Below are positions 37,837 to 46,566 of a DNA stretch of 64,000 nt, piece by piece. A program made the translations under genes and the position numbers. The stretch covers positions 1 to 64,000 of the forward strand of contig NZ_JABACI010000001.1 of assembly GCF_012524205.1 (NCBI RefSeq), given 5' to 3'. A model generated the notes under the pieces. The model was not told the origin of the DNA, did no database searches, and was given only the letters and a program-made list of their open reading frames with translations. This DNA comes from Microbacterium salsuginis (GTDB taxonomy: Bacteria; Actinomycetota; Actinomycetes; Actinomycetales; Microbacteriaceae). The first letter of the stretch is position 1. Each line of letters starts with the position of its first letter.

Positions 37837-39471
37837 TCATCCGTCCTCCCCGGCCCGCAGCCAGCGGAACCCGTACCCCTCCATGTGAAGGGTCAGCCGG
37901 CCCGCCTCGGACCGCAGCACGCCCGGTGACAGCAGATCGGTGAGCGCGTTCGCGCCGGTGTCCTCGATCGTCACCGTCGTCGCGGCGTCGCCCAGATTAT
38001 GCACAGCGACGAAAGTGCCGGTGTCGGCCGTGATGCGGTGTGCGAACACGCTGCGCTGGCCGGTGTCGATGATGTCGTAATCGCCCCAGCCGATCTCGGG
38101 CGTGGAGCGATAGCGGAACGCCAGCTTGCTGATGAAGTGCATGAGCGAGCCGGGATCCTGGCGCTCGTTGCGCACGTTGACGAGATCCGGCGCATATCCG
38201 CCCGTGGGAAACGGGACGGGAAGCCGCGAGGGCGGGGCCGTCGTGAAGCCGCCGTTTGGTCCCGGAGTCCATTGCATCGGCGTGCGCATCGCCTGCCGTC
38301 CGGGAAGCTCGGGGTTCTCGCCCATCCCGATCTCTTCGCCGTAGTGCAGCACAGGATTGCCGGGCAGCGAGAACAACAGGCTGTACGCGAGGTGCAGTCG
38401 CCGCGGGTCCCCGTTCAGCATCGGCGCCAGTCGCCGCACGATGCCGCGGCCGTAGATGCGCTGGGACGGGTCCGGTGCGAGCGCTTCGAACACCTCCTGC
38501 CGCTCGGGCTCGCGCAGCATCTCGAGCGAGAGCTCGTCGTGATTGCGAAGGAAGTTGGTCCAAGCCACCGGCTCGTCGGTGGCGGGACGGGACCGCAGTG
38601 CACGCTCAAGGGGCCGGGCATCCTGGCGTGCCAGCGCGAGGAACAGCGACTGCGTGAGAGTGAAGTCGAACTGCGCGTCGAGTTCGTCGCCGCGCGTGCC
38701 GCCGAAGTACACGAACTGATCGCGGTGGGGCAGGCCGACCTCGCCCAGCAGCATCCCCTCACTCGACCGGCGCCGTGTGAACCGCTTGACGTCGCGGAGG
38801 AACTCATGCGGGTCGGCCTCATCCGGCGCGCCCGGCGCCGAGAGCAGGAACGGCACGGCGTCGATGCGGAACCCGGCGACCCCGAGCGCGAGCCAGAACG
38901 CGATGATCTTCGCGATCTCGTCGCGCACGTGCGGGTTCGCGAGGTTGAGGTCGGGCTGGTGCCGGTAGAAGGTGTGGAGGAAGTACTGCTCGGTGCGAGG
39001 CTCCCATTCCCAGACGCTGTCCTCTTCGCCGGGAAAAACCGTGTTCGCCGAATCGCGGGTCGGCCGGTCGCGCCATACGTAATAGTCGCGGTACTTCGAG
39101 GCGCGGGAGCGCTTCGCCTGCAGGAACCAGGGATGCCGGTCCGAGGTGTGATTCACGACGAGATCGATGATGACCCGGATGCCGCGGCTCCGCGCCGTAC
39201 GGAGGAACTCGACCACGTCGCCATGACTGCCCAGCCGCGGGTCGACGCCGTAGAAGTCGGTGACGTCGTAGCCGTCGTCGCGGTCAGGGGTCGGGTAGAA
39301 CGGCATGAGCCAGATGCAGGTCACGCCCAGATCGGCCAGATAGTCGACGCGGTCGACGAGTCCGGAGAAGTCACCGATGCCGTCGCCATCCGAGTCGGCG
39401 AACTTCTCGACGTCGAGGCCGTACATGACGGCGGTCTTCCACCACAGATCGCCGGTATCGGCGACCTTCAC
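37837..39471 (-). CDS. GH13 alpha-amylase-family enzyme, trehalose-synthase-like
   Basis: A 544-residue GH13 protein. The catalytic triad is visible: nucleophile Asp204 (GFRIDAVPF), acid/base Glu244 (LLGEVGLP) and Asp312 (FLRNHDEL). YYVWRD, DLNLANPHVRDEI and the VMYGLDVEKFADSDGDGIGD start are like trehalose synthase (TreS). It probably interconverts or hydrolyses alpha-glucosides; TreS activity is not certain because the Glu region differs from classic TreS. The GTG at 39471 overlaps the stop of the LLM oxidoreductase gene as GTGA, so the two are coupled. Confidence 0.88.
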   Translation of the reverse strand: MKVADTGDLWWKTAVMYGLDVEKFADSDGDGIGDFSGLVDRVDYLADLGVTCIWLMPFYPTPDRDDGYDVTDFYGVDPRLGSHGDVVEFLRTARSRGIRVIIDLVVNHTSDRHPWFLQAKRSRASKYRDYYVWRDRPTRDSANTVFPGEEDSVWEWEPRTEQYFLHTFYRHQPDLNLANPHVRDEIAKIIAFWLALGVAGFRIDAVPFLLSAPGAPDEADPHEFLRDVKRFTRRRSSEGMLLGEVGLPHRDQFVYFGGTRGDELDAQFDFTLTQSLFLALARQDARPLERALRSRPATDEPVAWTNFLRNHDELSLEMLREPERQEVFEALAPDPSQRIYGRGIVRRLAPMLNGDPRRLHLAYSLLFSLPGNPVLHYGEEIGMGENPELPGRQAMRTPMQWTPGPNGGFTTAPPSRLPVPFPTGGYAPDLVNVRNERQDPGSLMHFISKLAFRYRSTPEIGWGDYDIIDTGQRSVFAHRITADTGTFVAVHNLGDAATTVTIEDTGANALTDLLSPGVLRSEAGRLTLHMEGYGFRWLRAGEDG

Positions 39472-40433
39472 GAGAGCCCGCGGATCGCTGCGAGCAGGCC
39501 CTCCCCGCAGCGCGCGAGAAAGTCGCTCTGGTCCTTGCCGACGTGGTGCAGGAACACCTCGTCGGCGCCGGTCGCGGCGAGCGCGGCGACGCGCTGCGCC
39601 ACTTCGCTCTCGTCGGCGGAAACGAGCACGCCCCGGCGCAGTGCGTCGACGTCGTCCGGATCCGAGACCCGGTCGAATTCCTCCGGCTGCATGATGTCCC
39701 ACATCAGCTCCGCCGGCGCGGTGGAGTGACGCCACTGGTCGGTCGCGATCCGCAGCGCCTCGGTCTCGCTTCCGGCCAGGCTGACGTGCACTTGGACAGC
39801 GCACGGGCCGGTGCCCCCGGCATCCCGGTAGGCCGCCAGGATCCCGCCGACGGCATCGGGGTCGTGGCCGACCGTGATGAGACCGTCGGCCCACGATGCC
39901 GCCCACGCCGCGGTGGGCGCGGAGGCCGCGGCCGCACGCAGGGGCGGCGCTTGCGAGGGCCGACTCCAGACGCGCGCGTCGTGCGCCTGGAACATGCCGT
40001 CGTGGTCGACACGCTCACCCGCGAGGAGGCGCCGTATGACGGTTGCCGATTGCAGCAGTCGTTCCTGCCTCTCGCCCTTAGGGGGCCACGCGTCGCCGGT
40101 CACGTGTTCGTTGAGCGCCTCGCCGCTGCCCAGGGCCGGCCAGAAGCGCCCGGGGAACATCTCGCCCAGCGTCGCGATCGCCTGCGCGGCGATCACGGGG
40201 TGGTACCGCTGGCCCGGCGCCGTCACGGTGCCGAACGGCAACGACGTCGTCGCCAGCGCCGCGCCGAGCCAGCTCCATGAGTACCCGGACTCCCCCTGCG
40301 CGAGGCCCCACGGTGCGAGGTGGTCAGAACACATGGCTCCGTCGAAGCCGACGCGCTCCGCCTCCTGGACGTCTGCCAGCAGCTGCGAGGGAGGGATCTG
40401 CTCGTGGGAAGCGTGGTAGCCGAGAAAGACCAT
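39468..40433 (-). CDS. LLM-class flavin-dependent oxidoreductase (TIGR03885-like)
   Basis: A 321-residue luciferase-like TIM-barrel protein with MVFLGYHASHEQIPPSQLL at the start, and SDHLAPW, PGRFWPALGSGEALNEHVTG typical of the family. It resembles the TIGR03885 group, thought not to use F420 (recalled family knowledge). The ATG at 40433 follows GGGAG closely. Its coupling to a GH13 enzyme is a recurrent actinobacterial pairing, but the reaction is unknown. Confidence 0.85.
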   Translation of the reverse strand: MVFLGYHASHEQIPPSQLLADVQEAERVGFDGAMCSDHLAPWGLAQGESGYSWSWLGAALATTSLPFGTVTAPGQRYHPVIAAQAIATLGEMFPGRFWPALGSGEALNEHVTGDAWPPKGERQERLLQSATVIRRLLAGERVDHDGMFQAHDARVWSRPSQAPPLRAAAASAPTAAWAASWADGLITVGHDPDAVGGILAAYRDAGGTGPCAVQVHVSLAGSETEALRIATDQWRHSTAPAELMWDIMQPEEFDRVSDPDDVDALRRGVLVSADESEVAQRVAALAATGADEVFLHHVGKDQSDFLARCGEGLLAAIRGLS

Positions 40434-40507
40434 GCTCCCAGCCTGAGCCTGCCGCGGAGGACCCGCCACGGCGTTGCCTCATGGCCGGGATCGTGGTACC
40501 GCAGCGA

Positions 40508-41572
40508 TCAGCGAGTGTCGGGGTCGACACCCCAGAGCTGGTAGCTCATCACGGACCCCGTGGGCAACGGCACCTCGGGATCGTCGTCGAGGTAGATGGT
40601 CTCGCTGGCGACGATGTGGCCCGTCCCGCTCGAGACCAGCAGCACCTCTTCGTGGCCCCCGTCGCCGGAGACGGCCGAGAGGCCGAACACCTCACGCCCG
40701 GCGCGGTCCTGGGTGAGGCCGAGCAGCCGGAGCTCCGGGTACTCGCCCAGCACACTCAGCAGATCGGCCTGCTGCGCGTTGGTGAGGGTCCAGTGGTTGA
40801 GGAGGTCCTCGACGGCTCGCAGCGCCCCGGTGGTATCGCCTTCGGACATCGCAACGGCCTCGGCGACGTAGGCGCGGTAGAAGTCCAGCCCGCTCCCCGG
40901 CACCAGGAACGGCAGCGGCTCACCGTCGATCATCATCTGCTCGCCGGGGATCTGGTCATCGCGCAGCACGGATCCCTCGGGCGCGAGGTCCTCTCGCGTC
41001 GGCGGCTGCTCGCCCTCGCCGACGACGTACGAGCGTCCGGCGGTGACCTTGATGCGCATGTCGAGGTTCTCTTCCCACGTCGTGGTCATCACCTCCGGGG
41101 AGATGACAGTGCCCTTGTCGGGGCCGTCCATCGTGATGTGGGCGTACCACGCGATCGTCGTCGCCTCGCGCAACGGCTCGGCGGGACCGGGGCTCTCCGC
41201 CAGCCGGTCGCGCGCGCGTTCGAGATGCTGTTCGAGAGTGAGATCGGATGCTTCGTATCGCAGCGGAGGCAGGCCCTGTGCCGCCGCGGGCGCGGGGACG
41301 GCGAAGGGGTTGACGACCAGCACGACCACCACGGCGACCAGGGCGGCCGCCAGCGCCGGCAGCGACACGCCCCACCACAGACGGGCGCGGCGCGTGCGCC
41401 GGCCCGGTGCCTGCCTGTCAGCGCCGGCGGCGTCGGCATTGATCGCGGCGGTGATGCGCGCCCAGGTGCGCTCCTGCCGTTCGGCGAGCTCGTCCTCGCT
41501 CAGGTGCCGCGCCGGGTCGAGCGCGCGGATCAGGCGGCCGAGCTCCTCATCATCCATCTCGTTCCGACGCAT
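40508..41572 (-). CDS. membrane-anchored CU044_5270-like partner of the ECF sigma factor
   Basis: A 354-residue protein with a cytoplasmic N-terminus (about 1-65), one membrane helix (66-90) and a large outer domain. It overlaps the end of the sigma gene upstream, so it is probably its regulator. It resembles the CU044_5270 family often found next to ECF sigma factors; it lacks a visible zinc anti-sigma HxxxCxxC motif. The ATG at 41572 has GGAGG 9 bases upstream. An internal ATG at 41557 has a poorer site. Confidence 0.78.
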   Translation of the reverse strand: MRRNEMDDEELGRLIRALDPARHLSEDELAERQERTWARITAAINADAAGADRQAPGRRTRRARLWWGVSLPALAAALVAVVVVLVVNPFAVPAPAAAQGLPPLRYEASDLTLEQHLERARDRLAESPGPAEPLREATTIAWYAHITMDGPDKGTVISPEVMTTTWEENLDMRIKVTAGRSYVVGEGEQPPTREDLAPEGSVLRDDQIPGEQMMIDGEPLPFLVPGSGLDFYRAYVAEAVAMSEGDTTGALRAVEDLLNHWTLTNAQQADLLSVLGEYPELRLLGLTQDRAGREVFGLSAVSGDGGHEEVLLVSSGTGHIVASETIYLDDDPEVPLPTGSVMSYQLWGVDPDTR

Positions 41573-42062
41573 AGGTCTCGGCCTCCTCTCTGTCGCTCGG
41601 GGGATCCGTCGGCCACGCGGCCCGCAAAGTCGCCTTCGCGCGGCTGATCCGCTTCCACGCCGCCTGCTCCGAGCACCCCAGCACCACCGCGATCTGCGCG
41701 GCGGTCAGTCCATCCCAGTAGGCGAGCTGCAGGATCTCGCGCTGCGCGCTCGGGAGCTGGCCGAGCAGCCGGTCGAGGGTGTCGAGTGCGCTCCGGTCTT
41801 CGTCTGAAGCGCCCCTGAGGTCCGCGTCGCGGAGGGCACGCCGCTCACGCGCCTGCCGGCGCAGTTCCGCCTTGACGAGGTTCCCCGCCGTGCGAATGAG
41901 CCAGCCCACGGGCTGCGGGTGGTCGTCGGGCAGCTTCCGCCATGCGAGCTCGAACGTCGAGGCGACGATGTCGTCCACGCCCGGGCCGCTCAGCCGCCGG
42001 GTCGCGAAACGGTGCACCGCCGCGTACTGCGCGCGGTAGAGCGCCTCGAACCCGTCTCGCAT
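41550..42062 (-). CDS. ECF-family RNA polymerase sigma factor
   Basis: A 170-residue group 4 sigma factor. Region 2 runs from FEALYRAQYAAVHRFATRRL through VDDIVASTFELAWRKL, region 4 through LPSAQREILQLAYWDGLTAAQIAVVLGCSEQAAWKRISRAK. It would direct RNA polymerase to a small regulon. Its 3' end overlaps the membrane-partner gene, a common sigma/anti-sigma pairing. Start ATG 42062. Confidence 0.9.
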   Translation of the reverse strand: MRDGFEALYRAQYAAVHRFATRRLSGPGVDDIVASTFELAWRKLPDDHPQPVGWLIRTAGNLVKAELRRQARERRALRDADLRGASDEDRSALDTLDRLLGQLPSAQREILQLAYWDGLTAAQIAVVLGCSEQAAWKRISRAKATLRAAWPTDPPSDREEAETYASERDG

Positions 42063-42123
42063 ACCCGTCCTGAACCCGGAACCAACCTCGCAATGCTCTC
42101 ACGTGCGGCCGGCGCCTTTTCGA

Positions 42124-42195
42124 CGGCAGCGCTGGCGACCGTGCCATCCGCCGCGGTGCCATTCGCGACGGTGCCGTCCACGATGGTGCCCATCC
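42124..42195. repeat. imperfect 15-bp tandem repeats
   Basis: Four units with the core GGTGCC or GTGCC recur at 15-base spacing (examples GCGACCGTGCCATCC, GCCGCGGTGCCATTC, GCGACGGTGCCGTCC, ACGATGGTGCCCATCC). They lie between the divergent sigma-factor and GAF-ANTAR genes. No function is evident. Confidence 0.6.
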
Positions 42196-42281
42196 GGTTC
42201 ACCCCCTTCGGCCCCTCACCTGGGAATGCCCGATTGGGCGCGATCCTGACCGAGGTTCGCTGTAGCGTGGGAGGACTTGCC

Positions 42282-42992
42282 ATGACTGACGCATTCGACA
42301 TCACCCTCGAAGAACTCGAGCGGTCGGCCGACCGCCCCGAGCGATTCAGCTCGTCGTTCCTCGCGGTGCTGCCCGTCACGGGCGCAGCGGTCTCGACCGT
42401 CGGCCGGGTGATCGGCAGCGAGACGGTGTCGGCGACGGATGACGTCGCGGCGCGTCTGGACGAGCTGCAGTTCGACCTGGGCGAAGGGCCCTGCTGGGAG
42501 GTCGTCGGGGGCGCGAGCTTCGTCGCAGAGCCGGATTTCCGCAGCGACGGGGCACGTCGATGGCCGCGCTTCGTGGCTGCGGGGGCCGCTCGGGACGAGA
42601 TCGCCTCGATGTTCGCCCTCCCCCTGGTCGTTGGCGACCTGAGGTTCGGGGCGGTCGATCTCTACTCACGGAGCAAGCTGGCGCTCGACGACGGCCACAT
42701 CCGCCAGGCGACGGCGCTGGCCGAGATCATCGGGCGCCACGTGCTGCGCGATGCCCTCTCGAGCCTGGAGGCCGACACTCCAGCCGATGCCAAGCCGTAC
42801 TCCCGCCGCGTGGTCCACCAGGCGACCGGCATCGTGCTCGCGCAACTCGGGCTCTCGCCCGAAGACGCACTGCTCGTGATCCAGGCCCACGCCTTCGGGA
42901 CCGGCGCGAGCGCCTTGCAGGTGTCGAAAGACATCGTGGAGGGACGGTTGCGCTTCGTCCGCCAGGAATCGGGGATCGAGGCGGCGACATGA
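42282..42992 (+). CDS. GAF-ANTAR regulator 1
   Basis: A 236-residue protein: GAF-type sensor domain (about 15-165) and C-terminal ANTAR RNA-binding domain (about 175-230; VVHQATGIVLAQLGLSPEDA). ANTAR proteins bind paired RNA stem-loops and prevent termination. The start ATG at 42282 follows GGGAGGA; the longer frame upstream runs through the tandem repeats. It overlaps the next gene, another GAF-ANTAR protein. Targets are unknown. Confidence 0.88.
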   Translation: MTDAFDITLEELERSADRPERFSSSFLAVLPVTGAAVSTVGRVIGSETVSATDDVAARLDELQFDLGEGPCWEVVGGASFVAEPDFRSDGARRWPRFVAAGAARDEIASMFALPLVVGDLRFGAVDLYSRSKLALDDGHIRQATALAEIIGRHVLRDALSSLEADTPADAKPYSRRVVHQATGIVLAQLGLSPEDALLVIQAHAFGTGASALQVSKDIVEGRLRFVRQESGIEAAT

Positions 42993-43717
42993 CAGCGCTC
43001 ACGCGCGAGGCTCGGCTCCTCGAGACGTTCGCGATCCTCGCCGACACCCTGGTCGACGACTACGACGTCGTCGAGCTGCTGCAGACCCTGGTCGACGCGT
43101 GCCGCGATTTGCTGGACACGACGGATGCCGGCATCCTGCTCGCCGACTCCACCGGCGTGCTCGAACTGATCGCGTCGACCAGCGAGGCCGCCCAGCTGGT
43201 CGAGGTCATGCAAGTCGGCGCGGAGGCCGGGCCGTGCATCGAGAGCTATCGCACCGGCGACCGCGTGTCCCTGCCGAACATCGAGGATGCGCCCGCGATC
43301 TGGAGCGAGTTCCGCCGGACCGCGCTGGACAACGGGTTCGCCGCCGTCGAAGCGATACCGATGCGCTTGCGCGACGTCACGATCGGCACGCTCAACCTGT
43401 TGCGGTCGACACCGGGGTCACCTCCCGACGACGATGTGGCCGCCGCGCGCGCGTTCGCCGACGTCGCGACGATCGGCATCCTCCACGAGCGGACCCTGCG
43501 CGAATCCGAGGTCCTGTCGACCCAGCTGCAGACCGCGCTGAACTCCCGCGTGCTGATCGAGCAGGCCAAGGGGGTCGTGTCGTTCACCGCGGGCGTTCCC
43601 GTGGACGAGGCGTTCACTCTGATCCGCACGTATGCGCGCGGGCACGGACTGCGTCTGAGTGACGTGGCCGCGCGGCTGGTGCGCCGAGAGCTGCATTTCG
43701 GCCCGGACACGCGCTGA
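42989..43717 (+). CDS. GAF-ANTAR regulator 2
   Basis: A 242-residue paralogue of the preceding gene: GAF domain (about 15-165) with VGAEAGPCIESYRTGDRVSLP, ANTAR domain (about 180-235) with NSRVLIEQAKGVVSFTAGVPVDEA. The ATG overlaps the previous stop as ATGA, so the two are coproduced and could form a heterodimer. Signal and RNA target are unknown. Confidence 0.9.
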   Translation: MTALTREARLLETFAILADTLVDDYDVVELLQTLVDACRDLLDTTDAGILLADSTGVLELIASTSEAAQLVEVMQVGAEAGPCIESYRTGDRVSLPNIEDAPAIWSEFRRTALDNGFAAVEAIPMRLRDVTIGTLNLLRSTPGSPPDDDVAAARAFADVATIGILHERTLRESEVLSTQLQTALNSRVLIEQAKGVVSFTAGVPVDEAFTLIRTYARGHGLRLSDVAARLVRRELHFGPDTR

Positions 43718-43827
43718 CTTCGATCCCAGCAATCTCTCGGGTGCGGGCTTCCTGCGCCAGGACTAGCGTGGAAGCTCTACCCCAGACCCGGTAGCCGCAG
43801 TCTCACCATGCGTATACAGGGGCCACA

Positions 43828-44160
43828 ATGAAGATGCTGATCACCGAGGTCGGTTCGTACCTCACCGGGAACGCCATCGCCGACGCGGTCTTCGACTACT
43901 GGCTGGCGCTCACGCGCGAACACCGAGCGGACGTCGTGCGGGTACCGATCATGAGCTTCGACGGCACCACCTCCCACGTCTCGCTGACGATCGGCTGGAT
44001 GACGTCGCTCGCGGCGATCGACCGCGACGACATGGCCGACCTCGAGGACGGCGAGGCCGTGGCGCGTCTCGCCGACAAGACGCGCGCTCTGCAGCCGAAC
44101 GGCGACCGGCCGATGGCATCCGCCGACGTCAGCGACATGTCGCTCGGCGACGTCTTCTGA
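43828..44160 (+). CDS. 110-residue protein of unknown function
   Basis: An acidic 110-residue protein (begins MKMLITEVGSYLTGNAIADAV) with a compact alpha/beta-looking first 75 residues and an acidic C-terminal tail ending DMSLGDVF. It resembles conserved hypothetical proteins of Microbacterium (from memory), with no known role. A TAGCGT box lies about 55 bases upstream. Codon use matches its neighbours. Confidence 0.72.
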   Translation: MKMLITEVGSYLTGNAIADAVFDYWLALTREHRADVVRVPIMSFDGTTSHVSLTIGWMTSLAAIDRDDMADLEDGEAVARLADKTRALQPNGDRPMASADVSDMSLGDVF

Positions 44161-44286
44161 CCTTCGCCGCGTCACCGAACCCCGCCCGCGATCATCCGCC
44201 CTGTCTCTGACCGTCCCGCCGGTCATTGACGTGGCTCCTCCCCGTTGGGATGCTGACCAGGTCACGTACACACTTGGGGACGAAGG

Positions 44287-45483
44287 GTGATCACTGTGGC
44301 GATATCGAGTCGTGCCGCTCAGGCGAAGTCCTCCGTGGACGTCGTGACGACGTTCCTGGCACGCATCCGTGCCCTCGCGGATGATCCCGGCACGCTGGAT
44401 CTGACCTTCGGGAATCCGCACGAAATGGCGCTGCCCGGCTTCACCGCCGCCGTGCGCGCGCAGGTCGAGCCTCAATCGGTGGACTGGTTCGGATACAAGG
44501 CCAGCGAGCGCACGGCACAGGAGGCGGTCGCGGCCGGACTCAGCGCGGAGCTGGGCCTGCCGTTCGAGCCCGAAGACATCGCGATGACCCAGGGCGCGTT
44601 CGGTGCCATCCTGCTCGCGCTGGCTCTCTTGACGGATGCCGCGGACGAGGTGGTCATCCCCGTGCCGGGCTGGTTCTGCTACGAGCCGATGCTGCACGCC
44701 GTCAACCTTGTTCCTGTGCGCGCCGCGCTCAACCCGGTGACTTTCGACCTCGATCTCGACGCGATCGCCGGCGCCATCACTCCGCACACAAGGATCGTGA
44801 TCGTCAACTCACCGGCGAACCCGACCGGCCGGGTCTACGCGAAGGAGACGTGGCACGCTCTCGCCGACGTCCTCGAGCGCGCCTCGCAGACGCACGGGCG
44901 CCGGATCTGGCTGCTCTCCGACGAGCCGTACCGGCGGATCCGTTTCGACGGTGTGGACTTCGCCTCTCCGGCCGCGGTCTACCCGTGGACCGTCATCGAC
45001 TACAGCTATGGAAAGGTGCTCCTGACCCCCGGACAGCGGCTCGGGTATCTCGCGCTGTCCCCTCTCATCCCCACCGAGGAGCGCGAAGAGCTCCGCGACG
45101 CCCTCATGCCACTGGGGCTGGCGATCGGATGGGGCTTCCCGGATGCCGTCATGCAGTACTCGGTGCCCGCGCTCGAGGTGCTCACGATCGATCTGGCCGA
45201 GCTCACGCGCAAACGCGATCGGCTCTACGGTGCGTTGACGGATGCCGGACTCGAGGTGACGCGTCCCGAAGGCACCTTCTACCTCTGGGGGCGTGCGCCC
45301 GGCGGCGATGCGGTCGCCTTCTGCGATGAACTCGCCGAGCGCGGCGTCTACGTGATGCCCGGCACGCTGTTCGATCAGCCGCAGCACTTCCGCATCTCGT
45401 TGACGGCGACCATGGACATGATCGAGGCCGCACTCCCCCATCTGCTCGATGTCATCGCGGCGCGCCGCGGCGAGGCAGCGTGA
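44287..45483 (+). CDS. PLP-dependent aminotransferase, class I/II
   Basis: A 398-residue fold-type I aminotransferase. VNSPANPTGRVY, LLSDEPYRRIRFDG and the lysine in DYSYGKVLLTPGQRLGY (PLP-binding) are visible. Substrate cannot be told from sequence; it resembles aspartate/aromatic-type transaminases. The start is GTG at 44287; a GTG nine bases downstream (44296) is an equally plausible start with GAAGGG upstream. Confidence 0.88.
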   Translation: MITVAISSRAAQAKSSVDVVTTFLARIRALADDPGTLDLTFGNPHEMALPGFTAAVRAQVEPQSVDWFGYKASERTAQEAVAAGLSAELGLPFEPEDIAMTQGAFGAILLALALLTDAADEVVIPVPGWFCYEPMLHAVNLVPVRAALNPVTFDLDLDAIAGAITPHTRIVIVNSPANPTGRVYAKETWHALADVLERASQTHGRRIWLLSDEPYRRIRFDGVDFASPAAVYPWTVIDYSYGKVLLTPGQRLGYLALSPLIPTEEREELRDALMPLGLAIGWGFPDAVMQYSVPALEVLTIDLAELTRKRDRLYGALTDAGLEVTRPEGTFYLWGRAPGGDAVAFCDELAERGVYVMPGTLFDQPQHFRISLTATMDMIEAALPHLLDVIAARRGEAA

Positions 45484-45496
45484 CGCGCTGAGCCGG

Positions 45497-46042
45497 TCAG
45501 GCGCGCCCGCCTCCGTGGAGCGCCGACTGGATCTCGCGGATGTTGGAACCCAGCTCGCCCGACGCCAGCAGCCCGGCGCCCAGCGGGCCGGCGGAATCCT
45601 CGCCCAGTGCCGGCAACCTCCGGAGCGCGGCAGCGACGTCCTGCGGCATATGATCCAGCTGCCACCGCACCTCCGCCTGAGCCGCGTCCGCACGGCCGGG
45701 TGCCGCCAGACCCGCCGCCTTGGCGGCATAGGCCGCCGCGCCCAGCGCATGCGCGCCCATGTGCGCGACGCCCGCCGCCTGCGCGGCCGCCCGCGCTGCC
45801 GCCACCGCCACCGCGTCGCTCACCCCACTGGCCGCGCGTCCGGCCACGAACCGTCGGCGGATCTCCGCGGTGGCGGTCAGCTCACCGCGAGCGAAGGCGC
45901 GTGCCCGGGCGATCGCGTCGCGCGGCCGGTCGTCACCGGGCACCGCGGTCTCGAAGAGGGGCAGCACGCGCTCGGCACAGTCCGCCGCCCATGCCGCGAC
46001 AGTGCGGCGATCCGCTTCGCTGAGCGTCTGCGGCGAGCTCAT
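45497..46042 (-). CDS. Imm5-like putative immunity protein
   Basis: A 181-residue alpha-helical, Ala-rich protein (LSEADRRTVAAWAADCAERVLPLFE; DDRPRDAIARARAFARGE) of the Imm5 type, which is predicted to protect against polymorphic toxins. No toxin gene is adjacent, so it may be an orphan immunity gene or have another role. The ATG overlaps the stop of the DUF6194 gene as ATGA. It converges with the aminotransferase gene. Confidence 0.82.
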   Translation of the reverse strand: MSSPQTLSEADRRTVAAWAADCAERVLPLFETAVPGDDRPRDAIARARAFARGELTATAEIRRRFVAGRAASGVSDAVAVAAARAAAQAAGVAHMGAHALGAAAYAAKAAGLAAPGRADAAQAEVRWQLDHMPQDVAAALRRLPALGEDSAGPLGAGLLASGELGSNIREIQSALHGGGRA

Positions 46043-46494
46043 TCGACGGCTCCTTGCCGGCCGCGGCGGACGGAGCGCGCCCGTGCCTCCTCATGGGCTG
46101 TGCGCAGCAGCGAGATCACCGCGGCCCCTGTCCCGCCAGCCGGGTTCACCACCGACACCCACCCCGCAGCGCCGTAGAGCGGGTGTGCGAAGAAGGCATC
46201 GGTCTGTGCCGGTGCGGCCTCAGGATCGATGGTCTTCGCGGCGAGCTCGCGCCCGACGTGGATGTTCACCCGGAACCGTCCGGGCGTGCCCAGCTCGGAC
46301 GTCTCGTCGTCGGGATAGTCCTTGGTGATGATCGTCCCGTAGGGCTGGGTTCGTTCCGGCATCACGCCGTCGGGCGCGTAGTAGAAGAACGCGTCGCCCC
46401 ACGCGAGCTGAGGGTACGGGCCGCTCTCGTCGGGAACGACCACGAGCGCTCCCTCCAGTGATCGGACGGCATCCACGATCTCTTGATACTCCAT
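46039..46494 (-). CDS. DUF6194 family protein
   Basis: A 151-residue protein resembling DUF6194 (MEYQEIVDAVRSLEGALVVVP, FFYYAPDGVMP, PGRFRVNIHVGRE). The family looks like a MmcQ/YjbR-type fold (weak, from memory) and has no known role. The ATG at 46494 has GGAGGA almost adjacent. It is the first gene of a pair with the Imm5-like gene. Confidence 0.78.
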   Translation of the reverse strand: MEYQEIVDAVRSLEGALVVVPDESGPYPQLAWGDAFFYYAPDGVMPERTQPYGTIITKDYPDDETSELGTPGRFRVNIHVGRELAAKTIDPEAAPAQTDAFFAHPLYGAAGWVSVVNPAGGTGAAVISLLRTAHEEARARSVRRGRQGAVE

Positions 46495-46503
46495 TCCTCC
46501 ATG

Positions 46504-46530
46504 GTGGACTTCATGTGCTTATGTGGACTT
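46504..46530. repeat. direct repeat of GTGGACTT between divergent genes
   Basis: GTGGACTT occurs at 46504-46511 and again at 46523-46530, 19 bases apart, in the short region between the DUF6194 gene and the MerR-type gene. It could be an operator for the MerR regulator. Confidence 0.45.
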
Positions 46531-46566
46531 TGATCATGGGCTCGGTAGTGAATCCAAGGAGGCGGA

